A stretch of 64,000 nt of DNA, taken from Sporosarcina quadrami. GTDB lineage: Bacteria; Bacillota; Bacilli; Bacillales_A; Planococcaceae. The stretch is taken from the NCBI RefSeq assembly GCF_014836615.1, contig NZ_JACSQN010000006.1, forward strand, positions 62,001 through 126,000, written 5' to 3'. Of this stretch, positions 47,948 through 57,606 are shown piece by piece; positions within the stretch are counted from its first letter, which is position 1; each line of letters opens with the position of its first letter. The notes under the pieces were generated by a model. It saw only the letters and a program-made list of their open reading frames with translations, did not search any database and was not told the origin of the DNA. Made by a program: the position numbers and the translations under genes.

Positions 47948-49500
47948 ATGAAAAAGACGACGAAACCACTTACCCAAAACCCTACAATTGAAGAACTTCA
48001 AGAACGCTTGGCGATGCTGGAAAAGCAGAATGCCGAATTAGAGGCGAAGCTGAAGAAGCAACAGGAGCTTGAAGTCAAATTAACTTGGCTGGAGGAGCAG
48101 CTTCGTCTTTACAGGCTCAAACGCTTTGGTACCTCGAGTGAAAAAACGATTCCTGGACAACTTTCCCTCTTTATTGAGGTGGAACAGGAAGTCAACCCCG
48201 AATTACCAGAACCAATTATCGAAACTGTGACATATCGCCGCCGTAAAAAACGCGGCCAACGAGAAATAATGTTAGAAGACTTGCCTGTGGAAACGGTTGA
48301 ATACCGCTTATCCCCTGAAGAGCAGGTCTGTTCGTGCTGCAATGGAAGCTTACATGAAATGAGCACGGAAATTCGTCAGGAGTTGATGTTTGTTCCGGCA
48401 GTTGTAAAAGTCGTTAAACATGTTCGGTATGTATACTCGTGTCGTAGATGTGAAAGCGAAGAACTGGAAACGCCCATTCAAACGGCACCCATGCCGAAAC
48501 CTGTCATACCGGGAAGTTTGGCATCTCCGTCTCTGATGGCTCATATCATGACCCAAAAATACGTTGATAGCCTTCCATTATATCGACAGGAGAAACAGTT
48601 CAAGCGAATGAGACTTGCATTGTCCTGCCAAACACTTGCGAATTGGATGATCCGTGGTGCGGATGATTGGTTATCTCCTATATATGATCGCATGCACCAT
48701 CACCTTTTGGCTTTGGATATCCTAAATGCAGATGAAACGACCTTGCAGGTTCTTCATGAACCAGGAAGAGTAGCGAATTCCAATTCTTATCTCTGGTTGT
48801 ATCGTACAGGAAGGGAAGATCCCTCAATGGTTCTGTACGATTATCGCGAAACAAGGGCCGACGAAAATCCGAAGGATTTCCTTAAAGGTTTCAAAGGATA
48901 TCTTCAGGTTGACGGCTGCTCAGGATATCACAAGGTTGAAAATGTGACCTTAGTTGGTTGTTGGGCACATGCGAGGAGAGGTTTCACGGATGTATTGAAA
49001 TCCCTGCCTCCCGGCAGTGTTAAACCTGTCGCCGTGCAAGAAGCATTGCATTTTTGTGGTCAACTATATACAATTGAAAGCAAACTGAAGGACGAAAGTC
49101 CCGAAACACGCCATAAAGAGCGGCTCGCCAAAAGTAAGCCGGTTCTTGATGCTTTTTTGGCATGGCTTAAAATACAGGAAAAGAACGCACTGCCCAAAAG
49201 TGGATTTGGCAAAGCCATTCAATACTGTCTAAATCAGTGGGATAAATTAATAGCATTTTTAGAAGATGGTCGCTTGGAGATTGACAATAATCGCAGCGAA
49301 CGCGCGATCAAGCCGGTAGTTATAGGAAGAAAAATTGGCTCTTCTCCAATACACCGAGAGGTGCCAGGGTGAGTGCTATCATCTATAGTATAGTAGAAAC
49401 GGCAAAAGAGAATGGTTTGAATCCATATTACTATCTCCGCCATCTGTTCGAAGTGCTTCCCAATATTGATTTGACTGACGAAGATGCCCTGACAAATTAA
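47948..49500 (+). pseudogene. tnpC: IS66 transposase TnpC, frameshifted near its 3' end
   Basis: The main frame (47948-49372) encodes 474 residues. It has an N-terminal coiled coil (LQERLAMLEKQNAELEAKLK), a zinc-finger-like CSCCNG...CRRCES region, and the DDE domain (LNADETTLQVL, YLQVDGCSGYHK, LEIDNNRSERAIKP). At about 49326-49332, within a run of five A, one base is missing. The frame then leaves RKNWLFSNTPRGAR and ends as SPIHREVPG, while the correct C-terminal part (SAIIYSIVETAKENGLNPYY ...) continues in the other frame to TAA at 49500. Catalytic residues lie before the shift, but loss of the last 50 residues probably inactivates it. A sequencing error in the A-run is the alternative. Confidence 0.85.
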
Positions 49501-49608
49501 TGCCTTGGTCAACAACGCTACCCCTTACATGCATAGTTTTTAATAAGTTATCAAAATGATAATACAAGCCTCCATCTATTGTAAGGTGGGGACTATTTGA
49601 CGCTTACC

Positions 49609-49900
49609 TAATAAAACTAAATAAAGCATATAATAAGAGCCCCCTGAATGACAGGTGGGCGCTATTTGTGACATTTACTTAAGAAAGACTCTAGCATTAA
49701 ATGGGCTAACCTATGGCAGGTGGACCAATTTGATGTCAGAAGTGGACCAGAAAGATGGCAACGGTGGGACAATCGTATGGCTGTAGTCAGGGCTATTTGA
49801 CACTTACATTTATGTTTTTATGTGGTTCATATGCAATGCTAGTGACGGATAATAGGTTCTAAAACAATTCGAAATTCAATGAGAACGCTGGTACTTGTAA
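49609..49900. other. Debris of IS ends
   Basis: Two further sequences resemble the IS66 right end: GTGGGCGCTATTTGTGACATTTAC near 49651-49674 (in parts) and CAGGGCTATTTGACACTTAC near 49787-49806. Between them are GTGGACCA-type stretches (49720-49760). This suggests several older insertions at the boundary of the exopolysaccharide cluster. No gene is present. Confidence 0.6.
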
Positions 49901-51256
49901 TTAATGTTGTAAAGAAAGAGTCCTTTTAAAAAATTTGCTAAGCCATATAGGTTGTGCTACACAGTACATAGACATACATATAACGCTTGATATCACGACA
50001 CCAATCCATGATTCCAAATAATAAACAAGAATAAATGATAAAGGAAATTTAATTGCTGCTCCAATAGTAAAATAGATAATTTGGGTTTTTAATTCACCCA
50101 TTCCGTTAGATATACTTGAGAGTATACTGTTCCAAATAAACGTGATTCCCAAAAACATAAATACTATTGAATATAAGGAGTTAACAGTAATAACATTTTC
50201 TCCTAACCAAAAGTTTATAATATCTTGTAAAAATACAGTAATTATAATTTGTAAAAATACCATCAATAAAAAAACAGATTTTAAAATTTTATATAATCGA
50301 GCAAGCCATAAGTAATCAGATTCAGCATAAGCTTTTGTAATAACTGACCAAACCGGCGTCATAACTAATAAAACTATACTTCCTGAAATCGTAAAAACTC
50401 TATTATATACTTGATATTCAACGACGTGACTTGTGGATGATAAGTATGCTATTAAAAACTCATCTGTGACAATTATTAGCATGTACATTATTTGAACCCA
50501 TAAAAAAACACCTCCAAGTTTAATTACTTCATTCGCACGATCTTTCTTGAAATATTTAAAGCTGGGAATGCTGCCTTTTAATACTGTTGAAAATATAATA
50601 ATAGTCACAATTAGAAGTGGTAGATTAATTGCCGCGAAATGAATAATTGATAATACAACCAAACTAGTAGATAAATCTTGGAAATCGAAATTACTAACAA
50701 ATAATAAAATTAATATACTTGATGCTAGCTGTAATAAATTATTTATTACAGACTTTTGTAAAGCATATAGTATAGATGAAACAAGTTTTAGTAAGAACTG
50801 AATTAAGACTCCAAATACAGAAATTAAAATTGTTAAGTTTATCACATTTTCTGAAACTAAGTTGGACGGTATATTAAATATAACATTCCATTTTATGTAT
50901 TTAAAAAACAGACTTATAAAAAGGGTTGCAACAAAAACAATAATAGCAGTTAGTATATACGCTGAAGAGATATAACTTTTAACTAAATCCTTATTATCTT
51001 TAATTAATGATTTAACTAAGTAATTTCTTAAGCCATTTCCGATTCCTAAATCAAATGAAAATACCCAAGATAATATTGAAAGTATTGCAAACCATAATCC
51101 TAAAACTTCTTGGTTACCAAAATACTTCATAAATGCTGGTAAAGTCATTAGAGTTATTAATAGCGAGCTACCCTTTAATATGAACGCCCCTATTGAATTC
51201 AATATTACAATTCTGTTGTTTTCGTTTGATAATTTTTCTTTGAAATGTAATATCAT
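49901..51256 (-). CDS. Wzx-type polysaccharide flippase
   Basis: This 451-residue membrane protein has about twelve to fourteen hydrophobic helices and an N-terminal block (NSIGAFILKGSSLLITLMTLPAFMKYFGN, in parts) typical of the MATE-like PST/Wzx family. It flips the undecaprenyl-linked repeat unit across the membrane. Last gene of the cluster in transcription order. Codon use is strongly AT-rich, unlike the genes left of 47 kb. The start has only a moderate site (AAGAAGGATT). Confidence 0.85.
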   Translation of the reverse strand: MILHFKEKLSNENNRIVILNSIGAFILKGSSLLITLMTLPAFMKYFGNQEVLGLWFAILSILSWVFSFDLGIGNGLRNYLVKSLIKDNKDLVKSYISSAYILTAIIVFVATLFISLFFKYIKWNVIFNIPSNLVSENVINLTILISVFGVLIQFLLKLVSSILYALQKSVINNLLQLASSILILLFVSNFDFQDLSTSLVVLSIIHFAAINLPLLIVTIIIFSTVLKGSIPSFKYFKKDRANEVIKLGGVFLWVQIMYMLIIVTDEFLIAYLSSTSHVVEYQVYNRVFTISGSIVLLVMTPVWSVITKAYAESDYLWLARLYKILKSVFLLMVFLQIIITVFLQDIINFWLGENVITVNSLYSIVFMFLGITFIWNSILSSISNGMGELKTQIIYFTIGAAIKFPLSFILVYYLESWIGVVISSVICMSMYCVAQPIWLSKFFKRTLSLQH

Positions 51257-51413
51257 TTTAATCCTTCTTTCTAACGCTTACAAATTTTTCACTTATACAA
51301 TAAACAAGCACCCTCTATTAACCATTTGCTATGCTTGTTATTGATAGAGATTAATCGAGTAATTCCAGATAATATCTATTGATTCGGAATTGAATATCAC
51401 TAGAAAAGTCCTT

Positions 51414-52571
51414 TTATTTAAGCATTTTTAATAATCTAATTGATACTGCTTCTACGGTGTGGTAATAATATAGCTCGGTTAGCTGTTTGTTAGTTGCATA
51501 AACACCTATGTGATTGTCAACAAAGTTTATAACCTTTTTACTTTGCTCATTCGTACCTCCATTCAACTGTTTTAGAAGTAATGCATAAGGATAACTAGTT
51601 AAATACTTATTGCTGGTATCATTTTTAATAGTATAAAAGTTAATTATAGGTTTACCAGTCCCAATATATTCAAGAACTTTACTTGGTAATTGATTACTTA
51701 TTGAATTTCCAATATTAATAAGGAAATCTGTATCCTCAATAACTTTTGAAATCACATTTTTCGAAACTCTTCCATGTATCACCAGATTCTCACCTAGTAA
51801 ATCAACATATTTTTTATCCAAGTCGTCTTTTTTTAACCCATATAAGTTTAATATGAAATTCTTATGAGTTTTTACCACTTCTAAAAATACTTTAAACATA
51901 TATTCTGGATTTCTAATTTTCTTATAAAACGATCCGATATAAGCAAAAGTAACTGTTTCCTTAGTAAAAATATTATTTTTATCTTTATTATGTATCTTCA
52001 TTAACGGAATTCCAAAATCCACAAATTTTCTTTTTAATATGTAAAATGGGGATCTAGTATATTGATTATATAATTCATGTGTTAACATTACTTTATCTGC
52101 ACTTGCAAGAATATTAAATTCCTTAAAGAATCTATAAAAAAACAAAAGATACTGAAGTCTTAATACCTTATTAAATGCATATGGATCTAATTCATACACC
52201 AACCAATTTATTCTTGGGAACTTTTTTTTAACTTTCTTTCCTATAGTAAGAGTGCTAAGAGGAAATGATATTGTTAACAAATTTGTTTCGTCTGATAGCT
52301 TACCTTTTAAGTATTGTTGAAAGAAGAATAGTATATCATTCTCCCATTTTTTAAAATCTATTTTCCCATTCCGTTTTTTAGCTACTGGAAGATAATAAGT
52401 ATTGATATTGCTCTCTGTTTTTAAATGAATATCTTCCCTTAAAGTGCTAGTAATTATATTTATCTCATTTTGATATGATAGGTTATTTAAAATCTCATAT
52501 AAACATAATGAATTAGCATTAGTGGAATCTTCATTATCAAAACCAAAGCAAATAATAATTAAATTACTCAT
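51414..52571 (-). CDS. Glycosyltransferase, GT4-like
   Basis: This 385-residue soluble protein has a GT-B pattern. Its N-terminal domain opens with LIIICFGFDNEDSTNANSLC, and the C-terminal domain has FAYIGSFYKKIRNPEYMFKV, LVIHGRVSKNVISKVIEDTD and LINIGNSISNQLPSKVLEYI, the usual donor-binding region (the final E of the EX7E motif is in VLEYIGTGKPII). It would add one sugar of the repeat unit. The acceptor is unknown. AT-rich. Confidence 0.8.
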   Translation of the reverse strand: MSNLIIICFGFDNEDSTNANSLCLYEILNNLSYQNEINIITSTLREDIHLKTESNINTYYLPVAKKRNGKIDFKKWENDILFFFQQYLKGKLSDETNLLTISFPLSTLTIGKKVKKKFPRINWLVYELDPYAFNKVLRLQYLLFFYRFFKEFNILASADKVMLTHELYNQYTRSPFYILKRKFVDFGIPLMKIHNKDKNNIFTKETVTFAYIGSFYKKIRNPEYMFKVFLEVVKTHKNFILNLYGLKKDDLDKKYVDLLGENLVIHGRVSKNVISKVIEDTDFLINIGNSISNQLPSKVLEYIGTGKPIINFYTIKNDTSNKYLTSYPYALLLKQLNGGTNEQSKKVINFVDNHIGVYATNKQLTELYYYHTVEAVSIRLLKMLK

Positions 52572-52654
52572 TTTATATCAAACCTCTCTATAAACTTTAG
52601 AAATACAAAAAATCTAAAAGTAATTAAGCTTATTTATTTTTGCTTAATGATATA

Positions 52655-53971
52655 TTAATCATCGACTACATTAAAATTAGTTTCACGATAGAATAAATAC
52701 AATGATAAATACATATATAACCAAATCCCTATATTATTACTACTAAAAAAAACCATTTCACCCATACTAATTAAAATAGTAGAGATAGGGAGATAAATAA
52801 GTCTTTTATTTCCCATCCAAAATATCTTAAATATATATGTCAAGAAAATCAAGAAACCAAAAATACCACTAAACGAAAGCACAGCAATAAATAAATTACC
52901 AGCTTCTATAATATAATCGGAACTAAATTCATAAGACTTATATGGTAATACAGGAACCATAAATCCCTTTCCGAAAAGAGGATTATCCCAAAAATTCATA
53001 AGTAAACTATCTAGTTGATTTAAGCGTGAATATAATATATTTCCTGATTCCTGTCCTTTAAGAAAGAAAGAAGATAAAAACCCCTCGATATTACTGCTTA
53101 ATAAAACAAAAATAGATCCGACACTACCCAAAGAAACTAAAGAAATCTTCAAAGTTTTATTCAGATTCAAGAGTACTATAAATAATAGAATCAATATAAT
53201 ACATCCTATTAAAGAAGTTCTAGATTTACTAAGGATAACCATTGTTATTGCTATAAATAGTAATAAGTAATGGAAACTATATTTTTTCTTGCTTATTTCT
53301 AAATATGCTAAAACTATTGCAACGAATAAAACTAAAACAATCCCTAACATATTTGGCTGATTGGTTATTCCTTGAAAAGAATACCCATTTCTTAAATAAC
53401 CTAATGGTAAACCGATAAAAATTATTGATGGTAATAAAATTAATAGGTATAGTTTTAACATCCAACCTATCCAATCAAACTTTTTATATGTAATTCCAAC
53501 CCCAATTATTACACTTAAAAATATAAAGATATAACTAACCAACTTAAAGATTGCAACAATCGGTAAAGAACTAAATATGAAAGCGGTAATGACACTGTAT
53601 AGTCCGAACACTAAAACGAGCAATATAATTGATCTAACCTTAAGCCAATCGCTCATGTTCAACTTTTTAAATGAAATTATCAAGTATAGAGCACAACAAA
53701 ATAAAATAATCCATTTTAAGTTCTGCCAACTATCCATACCAATAGCTATACCTGGGTTAATTATGGTTCTTAACGTTAATATATTGATTACTTTAATTGC
53801 ACCAACTTGTTTTTGTTTTAACAAAAACAAGATAAAAATCATCGAGATTAACAGTGTCATTGAGTTTATAAAACTAAATAAAAGTAATAAAATTATAAAT
53901 AACCATTCAACTGAACTTTTCTTCACTCTAATCCCATGTAAACCTTGATTGTTATCGCGCTTTTCAATCAT
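52655..53971 (-). CDS. Wzy-like O-antigen/exopolysaccharide polymerase
   Basis: The 438-residue protein has about eleven hydrophobic helices. A long extracytoplasmic loop before the last ones contains LYSRLNQLDSLLMNFWDNPL and FGKGFMVPVLPYKS, the Wzy_C/O-antigen ligase type motif (..W..nPlfGkG). It polymerises repeat units outside the membrane. It overlaps the next glycosyltransferase gene by 8 bp, showing operon structure. Confidence 0.8.
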   Translation of the reverse strand: MIEKRDNNQGLHGIRVKKSSVEWLFIILLLLFSFINSMTLLISMIFILFLLKQKQVGAIKVINILTLRTIINPGIAIGMDSWQNLKWIILFCCALYLIISFKKLNMSDWLKVRSIILLVLVFGLYSVITAFIFSSLPIVAIFKLVSYIFIFLSVIIGVGITYKKFDWIGWMLKLYLLILLPSIIFIGLPLGYLRNGYSFQGITNQPNMLGIVLVLFVAIVLAYLEISKKKYSFHYLLLFIAITMVILSKSRTSLIGCIILILLFIVLLNLNKTLKISLVSLGSVGSIFVLLSSNIEGFLSSFFLKGQESGNILYSRLNQLDSLLMNFWDNPLFGKGFMVPVLPYKSYEFSSDYIIEAGNLFIAVLSFSGIFGFLIFLTYIFKIFWMGNKRLIYLPISTILISMGEMVFFSSNNIGIWLYMYLSLYLFYRETNFNVVDD

Positions 53972-55091
53972 TGGTGTTTCTCTCTAAAATAGCTTTTTTG
54001 AATATACGAATATGTTGTAAAGCCATGTTTTCAATTGTATATTGATTTATTTTTAAAAGGTTAGAATTTGACATTTTATTCATCATATTTTCATCTTCCA
54101 ATACTTTTTTAATTTTAATAGCTAAGTCATCGCTATCCTCAACTGGTATAATATAACCGTTGATTTCGTTGCTTATTAACTCCAAACCTGCTACACACTT
54201 ATCAGTTGTAATAACAGGTAATCCATTAGCCATGGCCTCATTTATTACCAGACCCCATATATCTCCCCTAGTAGGTAATACAAACAGATCGGCAGCCATG
54301 TAATAATGATTCAATTCCTCTTTAGCTTTAAAATCAACAAAATATATATTCTTTAAATTAAGAGTTTCTTTTAATTCAATATACTCCGAGGTTGGATTAC
54401 CACCAATAATATAAACACCGTAATTTTGGGGCAAACTCTCGCATGATCGTATTAAAGTATCAAATCCTTTAATAGAAATAAATCTTCCAATGGATATTAT
54501 AACTTTTTCTTCTTTAATACCTAATTTAGTTCTTCGTTCCTTTTTTTTACTGTTTGAAACAGGAGCATCTTGTATATCGCTTTTTAAGAGAGAGGTAAAG
54601 GGATATAAGTGGATGTTTTCTTTTCTAGCGCCATAATGTATTAGATAATCTGTTGTGCTACTGCTTGTACTTAACCAATTTTGGGCACTACTAATATATC
54701 TTCTCTTAATATAGTGTTTTAAAATATTGTCCTTTTTAATAAACCCTCCATCAGTATTCAAAATAAAAGGTATCCTTTTTCTATTCAATATCTCAATAGC
54801 AGTTAACCCACTTAGAGTGCTATAACCTCCTATAACAAATATATCAAACATATCTTTATCCAAATAATGCTTAATAAGCTTAAACTTTTCCCACGGATGG
54901 TTGCTATCATCTAAAAATATTGGGTCGAAGTTGACAAATTCTTGTCTCAGCCATTCTTTTTTCCTATAAGTAACATTGCTTTTTTCAAATAGCACAGTCA
55001 GATTACAATGATTTCCTAACTCATTGAAAAAATCCACTCTATACGGGGAAGGTATATTCACTAAATAAAATACTGATAACTTATCTCCCAT
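53964..55091 (-). CDS. Glycosyltransferase, GT4 family
   Basis: The start is ATG 55091 (MGDKLSVFYLVNIPSPYRVD), with GGAGG 5 nt upstream. The 375-residue protein has a GT-B fold: YLVNIPSPYRVDFFNELGNH at the N-terminus, VIISIGRFISIKGFDTLIRS, the donor-site loop and an EX7E-type motif in PTRGDIWGLVINEAMANGLP. It transfers a sugar in assembly of the repeat unit. Confidence 0.85.
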   Translation of the reverse strand: MGDKLSVFYLVNIPSPYRVDFFNELGNHCNLTVLFEKSNVTYRKKEWLRQEFVNFDPIFLDDSNHPWEKFKLIKHYLDKDMFDIFVIGGYSTLSGLTAIEILNRKRIPFILNTDGGFIKKDNILKHYIKRRYISSAQNWLSTSSSTTDYLIHYGARKENIHLYPFTSLLKSDIQDAPVSNSKKKERRTKLGIKEEKVIISIGRFISIKGFDTLIRSCESLPQNYGVYIIGGNPTSEYIELKETLNLKNIYFVDFKAKEELNHYYMAADLFVLPTRGDIWGLVINEAMANGLPVITTDKCVAGLELISNEINGYIIPVEDSDDLAIKIKKVLEDENMMNKMSNSNLLKINQYTIENMALQHIRIFKKAILERNTND

Positions 55092-55107
55092 ACTTTCCTC
55101 CCTCATA

Positions 55108-56427
55108 TTACAAGCTCCAATAACTATAGCCTAATTCTTCTATTTCTTCTTTATCCAAAATCCCTTTAACGTCAACGACAACTTTACCCGAATTACTATC
55201 GTCACTAAATAACTGTTTAAATTTTGATCTTCCCATTTTCTTAAACTCATTATGAGCAACTGCAATAACAATGCAATCTATGTCCTTTAAATCATCTAGT
55301 TCCGCAATATCAATATTATACTGTTTCTTAGCTTCAAATTTATCAGCTTGTGGATCAACCACAACAGATCCAATACCATAATCTTTTAATGTATTAATTA
55401 TATCAATCACTTTAGTATTTCTGACATCTGGAGTATTCTCTTTAAAGGTTAGACCTAAAATAGCAACTTTGGATTGTTTCACAACCTTATTAGCTTTTAT
55501 TAACTTTCTAATAATTACATCCGCAATGAATTTCCCCATATTATCATTGATTTTTCTACCCGATTGTATAATCTGACTATGATATCCTAGTCTCTCTGCT
55601 TCATACAAAAAATAATAAGGATCAACACCAATACAGTGCCCCCCCACTAATCCCGGATAAAAACGTAGTGCATTCCATTTAGTATTCATGGCGTCAATCA
55701 CTTCATTTGTGTCAATTCCCATTCTGTCAAATACCATAGCTAGTTCGTTCATAAAAGCAATATTAATATCCCGCTGGCTATTCTCGACAACTTTTGCAGC
55801 TTCCGCTACTTTTATAGATTTAACTCTATGTACACCAGCACTGATCACCAATTCATAGACATTAGCAACCTCATCTAAGCTTTCTTCATCTATAGCCGAT
55901 ACTATTTTAATAATCTTTTCAAGAGTGTTTATTTTGTCCCCAGGATTTATTCTTTCCGGTGAATAACCCACTTTAAAATCAAGACCCGCCCTTAGGCCAG
56001 ATTCTCTTTCCAGAATAGGTATACAGACATCTTCAGTAACTCCTGGATAAACAGTTGATTCGTAAACAACTATTGAGTTTTTTGTAAGGTTTCTACCAAT
56101 AACAATGCTGGCATTTTCTACGGGTGAGAGATCCGGCGTTTTATCTAGGTTAATAGGAGTAGGAACAGCAATTATATGGAATTTAGCCCCTCTAAGTTCA
56201 TACTCATTTGATGTAAACTGAATTGTCGTTTCTTTAATTACTTCATTTCCTACCTCACTAGTTGGATCTATACCTGATTTATACTGCTTTATTTTATCTT
56301 CGCTAATATCAAATCCAATTATATCAACTTTTTTTGCAAAGGCAACTGCAAGTGGCATTCCAACATAGCCTAGCCCTATAACTGATATCTTTTCTTGTTT
56401 ATTAATAATCTTCTCATATAAACTCAA
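55108..56427 (-). CDS. UDP-sugar 6-dehydrogenase (TviB/WbpA/WecC-like)
   Basis: The gene starts at TTG 56427, behind AAAGGAG with an 8-nt spacer. The 439-residue enzyme has the Rossmann motif VIGLGYVGMPLAVAFAKKVD, YESTVYPGVTEDVCIPIL, the central KVAEAAKVVENSQRDINIAF helix and the catalytic Cys in GLVGGHCIGVDPYYF. The UDP-binding C-terminal domain opens LGLTFKENTPDVRNTKVIDI. It oxidises C6 of a UDP-HexNAc to a uronic acid, so the polymer should contain an acidic amino sugar. Whether the substrate is GlcNAc or ManNAc cannot be told by eye. Confidence 0.88.
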   Translation of the reverse strand: MSLYEKIINKQEKISVIGLGYVGMPLAVAFAKKVDIIGFDISEDKIKQYKSGIDPTSEVGNEVIKETTIQFTSNEYELRGAKFHIIAVPTPINLDKTPDLSPVENASIVIGRNLTKNSIVVYESTVYPGVTEDVCIPILERESGLRAGLDFKVGYSPERINPGDKINTLEKIIKIVSAIDEESLDEVANVYELVISAGVHRVKSIKVAEAAKVVENSQRDINIAFMNELAMVFDRMGIDTNEVIDAMNTKWNALRFYPGLVGGHCIGVDPYYFLYEAERLGYHSQIIQSGRKINDNMGKFIADVIIRKLIKANKVVKQSKVAILGLTFKENTPDVRNTKVIDIINTLKDYGIGSVVVDPQADKFEAKKQYNIDIAELDDLKDIDCIVIAVAHNEFKKMGRSKFKQLFSDDSNSGKVVVDVKGILDKEEIEELGYSYWSL

Positions 56428-56441
56428 AGTAGTAACTCCTT

Positions 56442-57605
56442 TTATTCATAACAATTTTCATTTGAGAATAATCTTTTATAAGAAACTATGTCTTTCTCTT
56501 GATTTGACTCTTTCTGACCATATAAAAAAGCCAACTCCGACATTTTATTATATTCTAATTGGGAAAGTTGTACGAAGAAATCAATCTTTTCGCTAATTTC
56601 CTCGTTATTTTCTAATGATAAATCCCATCCAACATTTTCGCTGTTCAAATTTCTCCAAGGAGTTTGATCACTTATTATTACAGGGCAACCTCCCAATAGT
56701 GCTTCTGAAATAGCATGACCGAAGTTCTCTCCTAATGTTAGTAAGAAAAAAACATGATTAGATTTTAAAACTTTATTAACTTCATCATTATTTATTATTC
56801 CGTTGTAATTCACAGTAATATTTTTTGGTAATACTTTAATTACTGTTAGGCATTCATCCCAATAAGACGAATCCTCAATAGGACCAAATATATTGAATGT
56901 TATATTATCATTGCTATTCATTAGAACATTCAATGCTTGCAATAGGTTTTTCATCGGATGTATCCTAGAAATATATACAATTTTTAAACTGCCTTTCGTT
57001 TTGGTCAATTGTTTCTCAAAATTTAATTCTTTATAATTCCTTGTAAGATTATTAGCAATTACTGTATCTATTTTACTATTATAATTTTTAATAATATTTT
57101 CCTTTTCCAAAATATTGGTTGAATGCCAAATCACATTTTTATGTAAACGGAAAAATCTTGCTAACCTTATAAACGCATTCTTCTTTATTGATTTTAGGCC
57201 GAGTGCCCCATTTGAGAACTGTCCCCTTGGAGCTAAAATAATCTTCTTTGGTTTAAGTAATTGCATCCTTACGAAAAATAAAGGAAGTATGCTTAGTTTG
57301 AAGGAGAAAAAACTATTTAAGTATATTACGTTATAATCTTTTTCCTTCAATATCGATAATAGTTTCGACATCTTTAGCTTTGTTGGATCAGTATAATAAA
57401 CTTTGGCATGATTAACAGATATCCACTTATCAACCTCTATATTTGAATATGGTTTACAATCTCCTAAATCACGATCTGAGGTTATTATATAGAAATCGAA
57501 TTCATTTGAAAGGTTCTCAACTAAATTAATTATTGATCTCACAGGGCCACCCGCTTTAATACTTGGATAGTAATAACCTGTCAGAATAAGTACCTTATTT
57601 TTCAT
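56442..57605 (-). CDS. Glycosyltransferase, GT4 family
   Basis: The start is ATG 57605 (MKNKVLILTGYYYPSIKAGG), with GGGGTAAGTGAA upstream, 2 bp after the stop of the epimerase gene. The 387-residue GT-B enzyme has an N-terminal GYYYPSIKAGGPVRSIINLV block and KIVYISRIHPMKNLLQALNV. Its donor-site segment with EX7E is GENFGHAISEALLGGCPVII. It extends the lipid-linked repeat unit. Confidence 0.85.
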   Translation of the reverse strand: MKNKVLILTGYYYPSIKAGGPVRSIINLVENLSNEFDFYIITSDRDLGDCKPYSNIEVDKWISVNHAKVYYTDPTKLKMSKLLSILKEKDYNVIYLNSFFSFKLSILPLFFVRMQLLKPKKIILAPRGQFSNGALGLKSIKKNAFIRLARFFRLHKNVIWHSTNILEKENIIKNYNSKIDTVIANNLTRNYKELNFEKQLTKTKGSLKIVYISRIHPMKNLLQALNVLMNSNDNITFNIFGPIEDSSYWDECLTVIKVLPKNITVNYNGIINNDEVNKVLKSNHVFFLLTLGENFGHAISEALLGGCPVIISDQTPWRNLNSENVGWDLSLENNEEISEKIDFFVQLSQLEYNKMSELAFLYGQKESNQEKDIVSYKRLFSNENCYE

Positions 57606-57606
57606 T

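Larger units (their letters stand above)
47138..49608 (+). mobile_element. IS66-family insertion sequence (frameshifted)
   Basis: The ends read GGTAAGCGTCAAAC... on the left (47138) and its inverted counterpart GGTAAGCGTCAAATAG... on the right (49608), sharing the first 13 bases and a later CCCAC. Inside are tnpA, tnpB and tnpC in the usual order. I see no 8-bp target duplication at these ends (GTTGATAA left, TAATAAAA right), so one end may belong to a different copy. Confidence 0.85.
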
